A stretch of 64,000 bases of DNA. It comes from an uncultured Acidocella sp. GTDB taxonomy: Bacteria; Pseudomonadota; Alphaproteobacteria; Acetobacterales; Acetobacteraceae. Positions 43,750-51,700 of the stretch are shown here, in pieces. Both the position numbers and the translations under genes were made by a program. Under the pieces are notes generated by a model. The model did no database searches. It was not told the DNA's origin and saw only the letters and a program-made list of their open reading frames with translations. The stretch's first letter is position 1; each line of letters begins with the position of its first letter. Location: the NCBI RefSeq assembly GCF_946222605.1, contig NZ_CAMIIE010000015.1, positions 1 to 64,000 on the forward strand, given 5' to 3'.

Positions 43750-44607
43750 TTGGCTGAGATCATCGACGGTAAGGCCTTCGCGGCCAATTTGCGCGCCCAG
43801 ATCGCGGCGGAGGTCGCCACCCTGCCTTACAAGCCCGGCCTCGCCGTGGTGCTGGTGGGGGAGGACCCGGCCTCGAAAGTCTATGTCGCCAACAAGGCGA
43901 AACAGACGGTGGAGGTCGGCATGGCGTCCTTCGAGCATAAGCTGCCGGCCGACACCGCCCAGGCGGAGCTGCTGGCGCTGGTGCAAAAGCTGAATGACGA
44001 CCCGAAGGTGCATGGCATTCTGGTGCAGCTGCCGCTGCCCAAGCATCTGAACGCCGATGAGGTGGTGGCCGCGATCTCTCCGGAGAAGGATGTGGACGGG
44101 TTGACGGTGGTGAATGCCGGGCGCCTCGCCGCGGGGCTGCCCGGGCTGGTGCCCTGCACGCCGCTCGGCTGTATCCTGCTGCTGGAAGACAGGATTGAGG
44201 ACATGACCGGGCTGCACGCGGTGGTGATCGGCCGCTCCAACCTGGTCGGCAAGCCGATCGCGCAATTGCTGCTGCAGAAGAACTGCACCGTGACCATGGC
44301 GCATTCCAAGACCAAGGATCTGCCGGGGCTGTGCCGCACCGCCGATATTCTGGTGGCGGCGGTGGGCCGGCCGGAGATGGTGAAGGGCGACTGGATCAAG
44401 CCCGGTGCGGTCGTCATCGATGTCGGCATCAACCGCGTTCCGGCTGCGGCGGAGGGTAAGACCAAGCTGGTCGGCGATGTGGAGTTCGGCTGGGCGGATA
44501 AGGTGGCGGGGATGATCACCCCGGTGCCGGGTGGGGTCGGGCCGATGACCATCGCCTGCCTGCTGCGCAACACGCTGACAGCGGCGAAGCGGCTGGAAAA
44601 AATATAA
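43750..44607 (+). CDS. folD: methylene-THF dehydrogenase/cyclohydrolase
   Basis: 285 aa bifunctional enzyme converting 5,10-methylene-THF to 10-formyl-THF via methenyl-THF. The catalytic YVANKAKQ Lys, VIGRSNLVGKPIAQLL (NADP fold) and PGGVGPMTIACLL signatures are all intact. The likely start is TTG at 43750, preceded by GAGAGGACAGGT. It takes the product of sarcosine oxidase and delivers the substrate of PurU. Confidence 0.95.
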   Translation: MAEIIDGKAFAANLRAQIAAEVATLPYKPGLAVVLVGEDPASKVYVANKAKQTVEVGMASFEHKLPADTAQAELLALVQKLNDDPKVHGILVQLPLPKHLNADEVVAAISPEKDVDGLTVVNAGRLAAGLPGLVPCTPLGCILLLEDRIEDMTGLHAVVIGRSNLVGKPIAQLLLQKNCTVTMAHSKTKDLPGLCRTADILVAAVGRPEMVKGDWIKPGAVVIDVGINRVPAAAEGKTKLVGDVEFGWADKVAGMITPVPGGVGPMTIACLLRNTLTAAKRLEKI

Positions 44608-44619
44608 AAGCTTTTTGCT

Positions 44620-44678
44620 GCCGCTATTTTGCATAAAAGCGGCGAAAGACGTGGGGGCTTTTTGCAAAAAGCCCCCAC
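44620..44678. terminator. two stacked hairpins after folD (repeat family copy 2)
   Basis: 44620-44643 is GCCGCT...AGCGGC separated by ATTTTGCATAAA, and 44651-44678 is a perfect 28-bp palindrome, GTGGGGGCTTTTTG followed by its inverse. A CCCCCAAAAACTTTTG tail follows. The combination and wording match the 46208 and 28239 repeats. It probably ends the sox-folD transcript. The remaining 130 bp up to the regulator gene show no other structure. Confidence 0.65.
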
Positions 44679-44812
44679 ACCCCCAAAAACTTTTGCGACT
44701 TCACGCGGGCGCTTTACGGCAGGGAGCAAACCGGCTCTGCTTGCGCGGCCTGAAGCTTCTGGCCTTTTTCGCCCGGTCCCCCTAAGACAAACAGGTGCAG
44801 GAGGGGGAGAAG

Positions 44813-45526
44813 ATGCGAAGCCAGGCCAAGCCCAGCGCCCGAAAGGCCCAGATCATCAAGGCTCCCCTGCCGGAGGCACTTGAGCAGGCCGGTCTGCCGG
44901 CCGAGATCGCCGAGCCTTACAGCACCGGCAGCAACGCCGCCGCGGTTTCGGATCTGACGCTGGAACAGGCGATCGGCGTGCAGGTGCGTCAACTGCGCCG
45001 GCGTGTGGGCATCACTGTTTCGGAACTCGCCGCCGCCGCCAATCTTTCCGGCGGCATGCTCTCGAAAATCGAAAACGGACAGATTTCCCCCTCGCTCGCC
45101 TCGCTGCAATCGCTGGCGCTGGCGCTCAACGTGCCGATCACCACCTTCTTCTCCACCTTCGAGGAAAAGCGGGACTGCTCCTTTGTGAAAGCCGGCACCG
45201 GCGTGGTGATCGAGCGGCGCGGCTCCAAGGCCGGGCATCAATACGCGCTGCTCGGCCACGCGCTGGGCGGCAATGTGGTGGTCGAGCCCTATCTGATCAC
45301 GCTGAGCGGCGATGCCGCCCCTTATCCCGCCTTCCAGCATGAGGGCACGGAATTCATCTATATGCTCACCGGCGAGGTGCTGTATCGCCATGGCGATCAA
45401 TCCTACCACCTCACCCCTGGCGACGCGCTGCTGTTCGACAGCGCCGCCCCGCACGGGCCGGAAAAACTGCTGGTAAAGCCGATGACCTATCTCTCCATCA
45501 TCACCTACGCGCGCGAGCCGGCCTGA
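44813..45526 (+). CDS. XRE-family regulator with C-terminal cupin domain
   Basis: 237 aa. The helix-turn-helix (about 45-100) reads QVRQLRRRVGITVSELAAAANLSGGMLSKIENG, and the cupin domain (about 150-235) has the usual EFIYMLTGEVLYRHG and LTPGDALLFDSAAPH motifs. In relatives the cupin senses a small ligand and controls amino-acid, polyamine or betaine catabolism. ATG 44813 follows AGGAGGGGG and is preferred over GTG 44795. It lies 2 bp ahead of tenA and about 200 bp after folD, so it might control either. Confidence 0.85.
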   Translation: MRSQAKPSARKAQIIKAPLPEALEQAGLPAEIAEPYSTGSNAAAVSDLTLEQAIGVQVRQLRRRVGITVSELAAAANLSGGMLSKIENGQISPSLASLQSLALALNVPITTFFSTFEEKRDCSFVKAGTGVVIERRGSKAGHQYALLGHALGGNVVVEPYLITLSGDAAPYPAFQHEGTEFIYMLTGEVLYRHGDQSYHLTPGDALLFDSAAPHGPEKLLVKPMTYLSIITYAREPA

Positions 45527-45528
45527 AC

Positions 45529-46188
45529 ATGGCGCGGCTGTTCGCACAATGGCGCGACGGGGCAGGCGCCGCCTGGGGCGATTATGTGCGCCATCCTTTC
45601 GTGCAGGCGCTGGCCGAGGGCAGGCTGAAACCCGAGGCCTTCCGGAATTTCCTGATCCAGGATTATCTCTTCCTGATCCAATATGGCCGGGCCTACGCGC
45701 TGCTGGCGGCGAAGCTGGAGGCGCTGGAGGATATCAAGGCGGCACTCGCCACCGCCCAGGCGCTGATCGAAACCGAAATGCCCCTGCATGTGAAATATTG
45801 CGAAGGCTGGGGGATTACGGAGGCGCAGATGCGCGCCGCCGAACCGTCCTTGGAGATGCTGGCCTATACGCGTTATGTGCTGGAGGTGGGCTATAGCGGC
45901 GACGCGCTGGCGTTGCTGGCGGCGCTTGCCCCCTGTATCGCCGGCTATGCCGAGGTGGGGGCTTACGCAGCGGCGCGGGCGGGGGCGGATAATCTTTATC
46001 GGCCCTGGATCGAGACCTATACCGGCGCGGACTATCTCGAAGTGGTGGCGTCATCCTTGGCGATGATCGACCGGGTGGGCGCTGCCTGCGGGGCGGCCGG
46101 ACGGGCGGCGGAGTTGCAGGGCATTTTCACCCAGGCGACGAAGCTGGAAGCGGCGTTCTGGAATACCGGCTGGATATCGCAGATTTAA
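45529..46188 (+). CDS. tenA: TenA-family thiaminase II
   Basis: 219 aa, all-helical. It salvages thiamine by hydrolysing aminopyrimidine breakdown products. The conserved Cys is in ALAPCIAGYAEVG, the terminal Glu in KLEAAFWNTGW, and the N-terminal HPFVQALAEGRL and NFLIQDYLFL segments fit. No TPP riboswitch was seen upstream, and the gene starts 2 bp after the regulator, so it is probably translated from the same mRNA. Confidence 0.92.
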   Translation: MARLFAQWRDGAGAAWGDYVRHPFVQALAEGRLKPEAFRNFLIQDYLFLIQYGRAYALLAAKLEALEDIKAALATAQALIETEMPLHVKYCEGWGITEAQMRAAEPSLEMLAYTRYVLEVGYSGDALALLAALAPCIAGYAEVGAYAAARAGADNLYRPWIETYTGADYLEVVASSLAMIDRVGAACGAAGRAAELQGIFTQATKLEAAFWNTGWISQI

Positions 46189-46207
46189 AAGCCAAAAGTT
46201 TTTTGGT

Positions 46208-46272
46208 GCCGCTTTTTTTTAAAAAAGCGGCAAAAACCTTTGGGGCGGTGGCAATAGCGTTGCCACCGCCCC
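46208..46272. terminator. two stacked hairpins between convergent tenA and mbfA (repeat family copy 3)
   Basis: 46208-46231 is GCCGCTTTTTTTTAAAAAAG closed by CGGC, and 46242-46272 is a perfect 13-bp stem, GGGGCGGTGGCAA with TTGCCACCGCCCC around a 5-nt loop. A further TTTTTTGAAAAAA stretch follows. Both strands end at this point, so it should be a bidirectional terminator. It begins with CAAAAGTTTTTTGGTGCCGC, shared with copy 1 in reverse. Confidence 0.7.
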
Positions 46273-46320
46273 AAACGTTCATGGGAATTTTTTGAAAAAA
46301 CTCCGCCCACCCCAAAACAT

Positions 46321-47277
46321 TTACCCCGCGCCAATCAGCACGCCGGTCGCAAACACCAGCACGCCCCCCAACGCCACTTGCAGCGTCGCGCGGATCGGCG
46401 AGGTCTCCATGAAGCGCCAGCGGATCCAGGAGATCGCCGCCAGTTCCACCGCCACCACGATGATCGCCACGATCAGCGCCAGATGCAGGTTCGGGATCAA
46501 GAAGGGCAGCGTATGGCCCAGCCCGCCCAGCGTCGTCATCAGGCCGGTGACGATGCCGCGCACATAGGGCGTGCCGCGCCCGGTCAGCGAGCCGTCATCC
46601 GAGAGCGCCTCGGCGAAGCCCATCGAGATGCCCGCCCCCAGCGAGGCCGCCGCGCCGACCAGAAAGGCCGAGAACGGATTATGCGTCGAGAACGCCGCGG
46701 CGAAAATCGGCGCCAGGGTGGAAACCGAGCCATCCATCAGCCCGACCAGCCCGGGCTGCACATATTGCAGCATGAATTGCTGCTTCGCCTCCTCATCCTC
46801 GCTCTTGCGGGCATCGGCGGTGAGGTTCTGGGCGGACAGCTCGTCGGCGCGGTGCTCGTGCTCGGCTTCCGCATCGGCCAGGTCGCCCAGCAGCTTGCGG
46901 ATCGACACATCGCTCGTGCGCGCCGCGGCGTTGCGGTAGAAGCGCTGCGCCTCGTGCTCCATGCCCTCGGCCAGCTTGCGCACATCATTGATGTTCGGCT
47001 TCGGAAACTGCCAGATCGAGGGGCGGCTCAAGAAGCCGCGCACATCCTGGCGGCGGATCAGCGGGATATGTTCGCCGAATTTTTCCTGGAACAGATCCAG
47101 CAGCATGCGCCGATGCTCGCTCTCCTCCGCCGCCATCTCCTTGAAGATGTTGGCGGTGCCGGGAAAATCCTCCCGCATGCGCTCGGCGATATCCAGATAG
47201 ATGCGCCCATCCTCTTCTTCATTGCTGATCGCCAGCGCGAGGATCTCGCGCTCCGAGAGCTGGGAAAATTCACGCAT
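46321..47277 (-). CDS. mbfA: MbfA-type membrane-bound ferritin-like iron exporter
   Basis: 318 aa. An erythrin/ferritin-like di-iron domain (about 1-150) carries repeated Glu/His ligands: NEEEDGRIYLDI, AAEESEHRRML, EHEAQRFYRN and DAEAEHEHRADEL. A VIT1-type transporter with five hydrophobic segments follows (about 165-318; DGSVSTLAPIFAAA, GAGISMGFAEALSDDGSLTGRG). In Agrobacterium and Bradyrhizobium MbfA exports Fe(II) and is repressed by Irr. Upstream only a weak TTTGAGAATGAATG resembles half an Irr site, so regulation is unproven. Confidence 0.92.
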   Translation of the reverse strand: MREFSQLSEREILALAISNEEEDGRIYLDIAERMREDFPGTANIFKEMAAEESEHRRMLLDLFQEKFGEHIPLIRRQDVRGFLSRPSIWQFPKPNINDVRKLAEGMEHEAQRFYRNAAARTSDVSIRKLLGDLADAEAEHEHRADELSAQNLTADARKSEDEEAKQQFMLQYVQPGLVGLMDGSVSTLAPIFAAAFSTHNPFSAFLVGAAASLGAGISMGFAEALSDDGSLTGRGTPYVRGIVTGLMTTLGGLGHTLPFLIPNLHLALIVAIIVVAVELAAISWIRWRFMETSPIRATLQVALGGVLVFATGVLIGAG

Positions 47278-47464
47278 TGCAACACTCCGTTTAGCAACCG
47301 CTCATCTGACGCGCAGGGCGCCGCGCGTCAAGAAATTTATCACATTTGAGAATGAATGGCTGTTGCATAGGTCGTTGAAAAGACAGTTTTTTTACAGTCC
47401 GGCTCAGCGTTGCGGCAGGGTGGAAAGCCTGTAAAATGAAGGGGCAAGGAACAGCTTTGAGGCG

Positions 47465-49291
47465 GTGGGCAGGGTGCGGGATCAGAACGGGCTTTGCCCA
47501 TGCGAAAGTGGATTGCGGGCTTTGCGCTGCTGCCAGTCGGACCCCGCGCAATGGCCGGGCGAGGCGGCGCTGGCGCTGCTCGCCCCGAAGGCCGAGGAGG
47601 CGACGAAACTCTTCAACGAGAAGAAATATGAAGAGGCGGAGGCGCTGGCGCTGGCGGTGCTGGATGCCGCCCCCAATCAGCGCATCGCGCTGCGCGTGCT
47701 GTTTGAAATCCGCAATGCGCAGAAGCGCGGCAAGGCGGCGGATGCGCTGGGCGCCAGGCTGGCCGGGCTGCCCGGCAATGCCGCCCAGCGGGCCCAGGCC
47801 AATGGCCATTATGCGCAATATCTGATCGGCCAGGCGCGGTATGAGGTGGCGATCCCGTTCGCGGCCGAGGTGCTGAAAGCCACGCCGCGCGCCGCCCAGG
47901 CGCATCATGTGATGGGGGTGGCGTTCACCGAAACCGGCGCGCTGGAGGCCGGGGAGCGGCATTATCGCAAGGCGGCCGCGCTGTCCCCGGTTGAGGACGG
48001 CATGGTGCTGGGCAATCTCGCCTGGAACCTGAAACAGCAGGGCCGGCTCACCGAGGCCTTGGCGCTGTATGAAAAGGCCCTGGCGCTGCGCCCCGATAAT
48101 ATGCGCGGCACCGGCGGCAAGGCGCAGGTGCTGTTCGCCTTGGGTGAGCGCGCGGCCGCCGAAACGCTGCTGGACGAGGCGGTGGCGCGCTGGCCCGACG
48201 ACAAGATGCTGCGCCTGTTGCGGGTGATGGCGGATCTGGCGCAGGACCGCCCGCAGGCGGTGCTGGACCGGCTGAACCCGGCCGAGCCGATGGTGCCGCC
48301 CGAGATCCTCGCCCGTGGCCGCGCCTATATGCAGCTCGGCCAGCCGCAGGAGGCGATCAACGCCATCGCCGCGGCCCGAAACATCCAACGCGAGCGCGGC
48401 GGGCTCAGCTTCCAGCCCGAGGCGCTGCGGGCGCAGATCGAGCGCGACAAGGCCTATTTCACCGGCGACCGGCTGCGGCCTCTGCCCAAGGCCGGGCCGG
48501 GTGCGTTCATGCCGGTGTTCCTGCTCGGCTTCCCGCGCGCGGGAAGTTCCCTGCTGGAGCAGCTGCTGGCCCAGCTTCCGCAATTCGCGGCGGGGGATGA
48601 GCTGGCTCCTGTCTCCCGGCTGATCGACGCGATCCCCGGCATGCTCGGCAACCAGCCTTATCCGGAGGCCTTGGACAATGTGCTGGTGGGCGATGCGGCG
48701 CAGGTGCCCGATCGGCTGCGGGCGCTGTATGAAGCGCCGCGCGGCGCCTTGGCTCGCCCCGGCGTGCGCTTCATCACCGACCGCGCCCCGGGCAATGTCT
48801 GGCATCTCGGGCTGATCAAGCTGCTCTATCCCGAGGCGCCGATCATCCATGTGCTGCGCCATCCTTATGACCTCGTGCTCGCCAATGCCGCCCAGGACCG
48901 CAAGCTGGAAACCAACGCCCATGCCGGGCTGCCCGCCCTGGCGCGCTATTTCGACATGCAGGCGCAAATGCTGAAACATTATCGCGGCCAGCTGACGCTG
49001 CGCTATCTGCCGGTGCGCTATGAAGAGCTGGTGCGCGACCCGGATGGCGAGGTGCGCAAGATCCTCGCCTTCATTGGCGCGGATACCGATCTGCCCGGCG
49101 GCTTCGGGCTGAATAACGGCGCTGTCCCCGAACCCTGGCCGGCGCATTTCGCCCTGCGCCGTCCGGTGCACGCCAACGCCGCCGGCCGCTACCAGGCCTA
49201 TCAGCAGGCGCTGCCGAAACTCTTCAGCGAGGTGGCGGCGATCCTTGATCCCTGGGTCCGAGAGCTGGGCTATGAGGAGCCGACGCCATGA
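47465..49291 (+). CDS. SEC-C/TPR/sulfotransferase fusion protein
   Basis: 608 aa. A SEC-C-like zinc motif (CPCESGLRALRCC, about 11-23) stands at the very N-terminus. About five to seven TPR units follow (about 40-330), then a sulfotransferase domain (about 350-600) with the 5'-phosphosulfate loop GFPRAGSSLLEQLL (about 355) and the 3'-phosphate motif RHPYDLVLA (about 465). It probably transfers sulfate from PAPS to a protein or glycan held by the TPR region. Start is GTG (47465 or 47474). Overlaps the next gene by 4 bp. Confidence 0.85.
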   Translation: MGRVRDQNGLCPCESGLRALRCCQSDPAQWPGEAALALLAPKAEEATKLFNEKKYEEAEALALAVLDAAPNQRIALRVLFEIRNAQKRGKAADALGARLAGLPGNAAQRAQANGHYAQYLIGQARYEVAIPFAAEVLKATPRAAQAHHVMGVAFTETGALEAGERHYRKAAALSPVEDGMVLGNLAWNLKQQGRLTEALALYEKALALRPDNMRGTGGKAQVLFALGERAAAETLLDEAVARWPDDKMLRLLRVMADLAQDRPQAVLDRLNPAEPMVPPEILARGRAYMQLGQPQEAINAIAAARNIQRERGGLSFQPEALRAQIERDKAYFTGDRLRPLPKAGPGAFMPVFLLGFPRAGSSLLEQLLAQLPQFAAGDELAPVSRLIDAIPGMLGNQPYPEALDNVLVGDAAQVPDRLRALYEAPRGALARPGVRFITDRAPGNVWHLGLIKLLYPEAPIIHVLRHPYDLVLANAAQDRKLETNAHAGLPALARYFDMQAQMLKHYRGQLTLRYLPVRYEELVRDPDGEVRKILAFIGADTDLPGGFGLNNGAVPEPWPAHFALRRPVHANAAGRYQAYQQALPKLFSEVAAILDPWVRELGYEEPTP

Positions 49292-50661
49292 GCGCCACGC
49301 AGGAAACCGGCAAGGTGGTGATGAAGCTGGCGGATGCGCTGGACAAGCTCGCCAAGCTGGAACAGGCCAACAAGCTCGAAGAGGCCGATGATCTCGCTAA
49401 GCGCATGCTGGCGGCGATGCCCGAGCATCCGCATATCCTGCAGCTGGCCGGCATCGTCGCCTATCGCAGCGGGCGGGTGCAGGAGGCGATCGAGCGCATG
49501 GAGAAATCCCAGGCGCTGGCGCCGGATGTGGCGCTCTATCCGCGCAATATCTGCGAGATCTATCGCGGAGCTGGCCGGCTGGACGATGCGCTGGCTGCCG
49601 CCAAACGCGCCATCGAACTCTCGCCTGAGGATTCGCGCAGCTATTTCAACTGCGCGCTGATCCATTATGAGCGGCTGGAACTCGATGAGGCCGTCGCCGT
49701 CTCCGACAAGGCGATTGCACTCGACCCGGATTTCGCCGAGGCGCATTTCGAGAAGGCCGAGGCGCTGCTGCTCGGCGGCAAGCTGAAGGAAGGCTGGGAG
49801 AGCTATGAATGGCGCTTCAAGCTGAAACAGGCCGAGGGCATGTTGCCCAAGACCGAGAAGCCGCAATGGGATGGCCAGCCGCTCGCCCCCGGCAAGCTGC
49901 TGATCATCGGCGACCAAGGCTTTGGCGATTGCATCCAGTTTGGCCGCTACATCCCCTGGGCGGCGATGCTGGCGCCGCAGCCGATCATCGCCTGCTCCGG
50001 CGAGTTGCTGCCTCTGCTCAGCCAGTTGCCGCATATCGGCAAGGTGGTGACGCGCTGGGACGATGCCGGGGATTACGACGCCTTTATCCCGCTCTCCGGC
50101 CTGCCGCGCCTGGCCGGCACCACCACCGAGAATATTCCGCCCTCGGGCTATCTGGCGGCCAAGCCGGCGCTGGTGGAGGAATGGCGCGCGCGGCTGGACC
50201 GGCTGGCCCCGCGGGGCAAGAAACGCATCGCCTTGGTCTGGGCCGGGCGGCCGACCCATAAGAACGACAAGAAGCGCAGCCTGAAGCTGTCCCAGTTCGC
50301 GCCGCTTTTCGCGCGCGACGATGTGGTGATTCTCACCGTGCAGAAGGGCGACCAGATTGCCCAGGCCGGCGGCTATTTCGGCCGCGCGCCTTTGGTCAAT
50401 CTCGGCCCCGAGATCGAGGATTTTCTCGATACGATGGCGATCCTGCAGCATGTCGACCGGCTGGTGACGATCGACACCTCGGTCGCGCATATCGCCGGCG
50501 CCAGCAATGTGCCGACCTCCATCGTGCTGCCCTACGCGCCGGACTGGCGCTGGCTGCTGCACCGCGAGGACACGCCCTGGTATCCGAATATGCGGCTCTA
50601 CCGGCAAAGCGTGCCCTTCCAGTGGGACGACGTGATCGCCCGCGTGGCGGCGGATCTGTAA
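49288..50661 (+). CDS. TPR protein with GT9/GT-B-like glycosyltransferase domain
   Basis: 457 aa. TPR units at about 10-165 (ALDKLAKLEQANKLEEAD, then units of 34 residues), followed by a GT-B fold that resembles heptosyltransferase family 9 (about 195-455). GDQGFGDCIQFGRYIP is the entry loop and VTIDTSVAHIAGA the C-terminal donor-site motif (about 395), with the LPYAPDWRWLLHREDTPWYP segment after it. Such TPR-GT proteins glycosylate flagellin or surface proteins in related species. No flagellar gene is nearby. Confidence 0.85.
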   Translation: MSATQETGKVVMKLADALDKLAKLEQANKLEEADDLAKRMLAAMPEHPHILQLAGIVAYRSGRVQEAIERMEKSQALAPDVALYPRNICEIYRGAGRLDDALAAAKRAIELSPEDSRSYFNCALIHYERLELDEAVAVSDKAIALDPDFAEAHFEKAEALLLGGKLKEGWESYEWRFKLKQAEGMLPKTEKPQWDGQPLAPGKLLIIGDQGFGDCIQFGRYIPWAAMLAPQPIIACSGELLPLLSQLPHIGKVVTRWDDAGDYDAFIPLSGLPRLAGTTTENIPPSGYLAAKPALVEEWRARLDRLAPRGKKRIALVWAGRPTHKNDKKRSLKLSQFAPLFARDDVVILTVQKGDQIAQAGGYFGRAPLVNLGPEIEDFLDTMAILQHVDRLVTIDTSVAHIAGASNVPTSIVLPYAPDWRWLLHREDTPWYPNMRLYRQSVPFQWDDVIARVAADL

Positions 50662-50671
50662 GGCGGCGCTG

Positions 50672-51667
50672 ATGCTCGGATCGCGCCGTGCGGCCCCGCT
50701 TTTCGCCGCCGCGCGCCGGCCGATTCTGCTGCTCCATGCCGGGCTGCACAAAACCGGCACCACCGCCTTGCAGGAGGCGCTGGCGGCGCAGCAGCAGGCG
50801 CTGCTGGCGCAGGGCGTGCTGTTCGTGCGCGCCGGCCGGCCGGTGAGTGCCGCCGGGCAGCATAATCTCGCCTGGCAGCTGATGCGCGACAGGCGCTATC
50901 ACAGCGCCTGGGGGACCATCGACGAGGCGGCGCGCGAGATCGAAGCGCATGGCGGCCATGCCATCATCTCGGCGGAGGATTTTGAAACCTTTCTGGACCG
51001 GCCTGAGGCGTTCGCGCCGCTCACGCGCCACCCCGCACTCGCCGGGCATGAGATCGCGCTGCTGGTCTATCTGCGCGAACCCTGCGCCTATCTGCGCTCG
51101 CTCTATCTCGAACTCACCCAGGCCGGCATCGCCGAGGAGGCAAGGCTGGTGATCGCGCAGATCCTCGCCGCCGGACATTTTGATCTGCGGGAATGGCGGT
51201 TTCAGTTCGATTATGCCCGCCTCGCCGCCAGGCTGCGGCGCGGCTTTCCCGGGCGGGTGGTGCTGCGCGACTATCAGGCGCTGATCGGCGGCTCCAGCCT
51301 CGCGGATTTCCGGCATGTCACCGGGCTGAGGCTGGATGAGTTCGACGACAAGCGGCTGAACATGGCGCGCGCGCCGGGCGACGCGCTGCGCGATTTCTAC
51401 GCGGCCCGGCTGGCCTTGCCGCTCACCCCCGCGCAGCTGGCGCAGATCGAGGATCTCGCCGCCGCTCTGGGCGGGCAGGCGCCCGGGCTTTCAGCCGCCA
51501 GCCTCGCCAGGCTGGCGGCGCGCTTCGGCCCGGCCCGGCGCAGCTTGCGCCGCTTCGGCGTCGGGCGCGATTGGGCGGTGCCGAATGCGGAGACCCGGCC
51601 GGGGATGACGCTGGAGGCGCTGTTTTCCTTCGAGACCCAATGCCGCCTGATGGGCGCCGAAGCCTGA
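50672..51667 (+). CDS. sulfotransferase-like P-loop protein
   Basis: 331 aa. An N-terminal 5'-PAPS loop LLHAGLHKTGTTALQEAL (about 20-36) is followed by the ISAEDFET strand and LLVYLREPCAYLRSLYLE, which holds the Arg/Ser of the 3'-phosphate motif. The rest is diverged. The family is annotated as 'sulfotransferase family' without a known substrate. It lies 10 bp after the TPR-GT gene with AAGGCGG ahead of ATG 50672, making it third in the operon. A second sulfotransferase in one operon suggests a polysulfated product or two sites. Confidence 0.75.
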   Translation: MLGSRRAAPLFAAARRPILLLHAGLHKTGTTALQEALAAQQQALLAQGVLFVRAGRPVSAAGQHNLAWQLMRDRRYHSAWGTIDEAAREIEAHGGHAIISAEDFETFLDRPEAFAPLTRHPALAGHEIALLVYLREPCAYLRSLYLELTQAGIAEEARLVIAQILAAGHFDLREWRFQFDYARLAARLRRGFPGRVVLRDYQALIGGSSLADFRHVTGLRLDEFDDKRLNMARAPGDALRDFYAARLALPLTPAQLAQIEDLAAALGGQAPGLSAASLARLAARFGPARRSLRRFGVGRDWAVPNAETRPGMTLEALFSFETQCRLMGAEA

Positions 51668-51700
51668 ACGCAGGGTTTGCCAGCCACCCGCCAAAGAAAC

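Noticed and set aside
44679..44812. TPP riboswitch for the regulator-tenA operon
   Set aside because: No CUGAGA or related conserved TPP-box sequences are seen.
47278..47464. Irr box in front of mbfA
   Set aside because: Only a half-like TTTGAGAATGAATG is present; no inverted TTTAGAA-N-TTCTAAA site.
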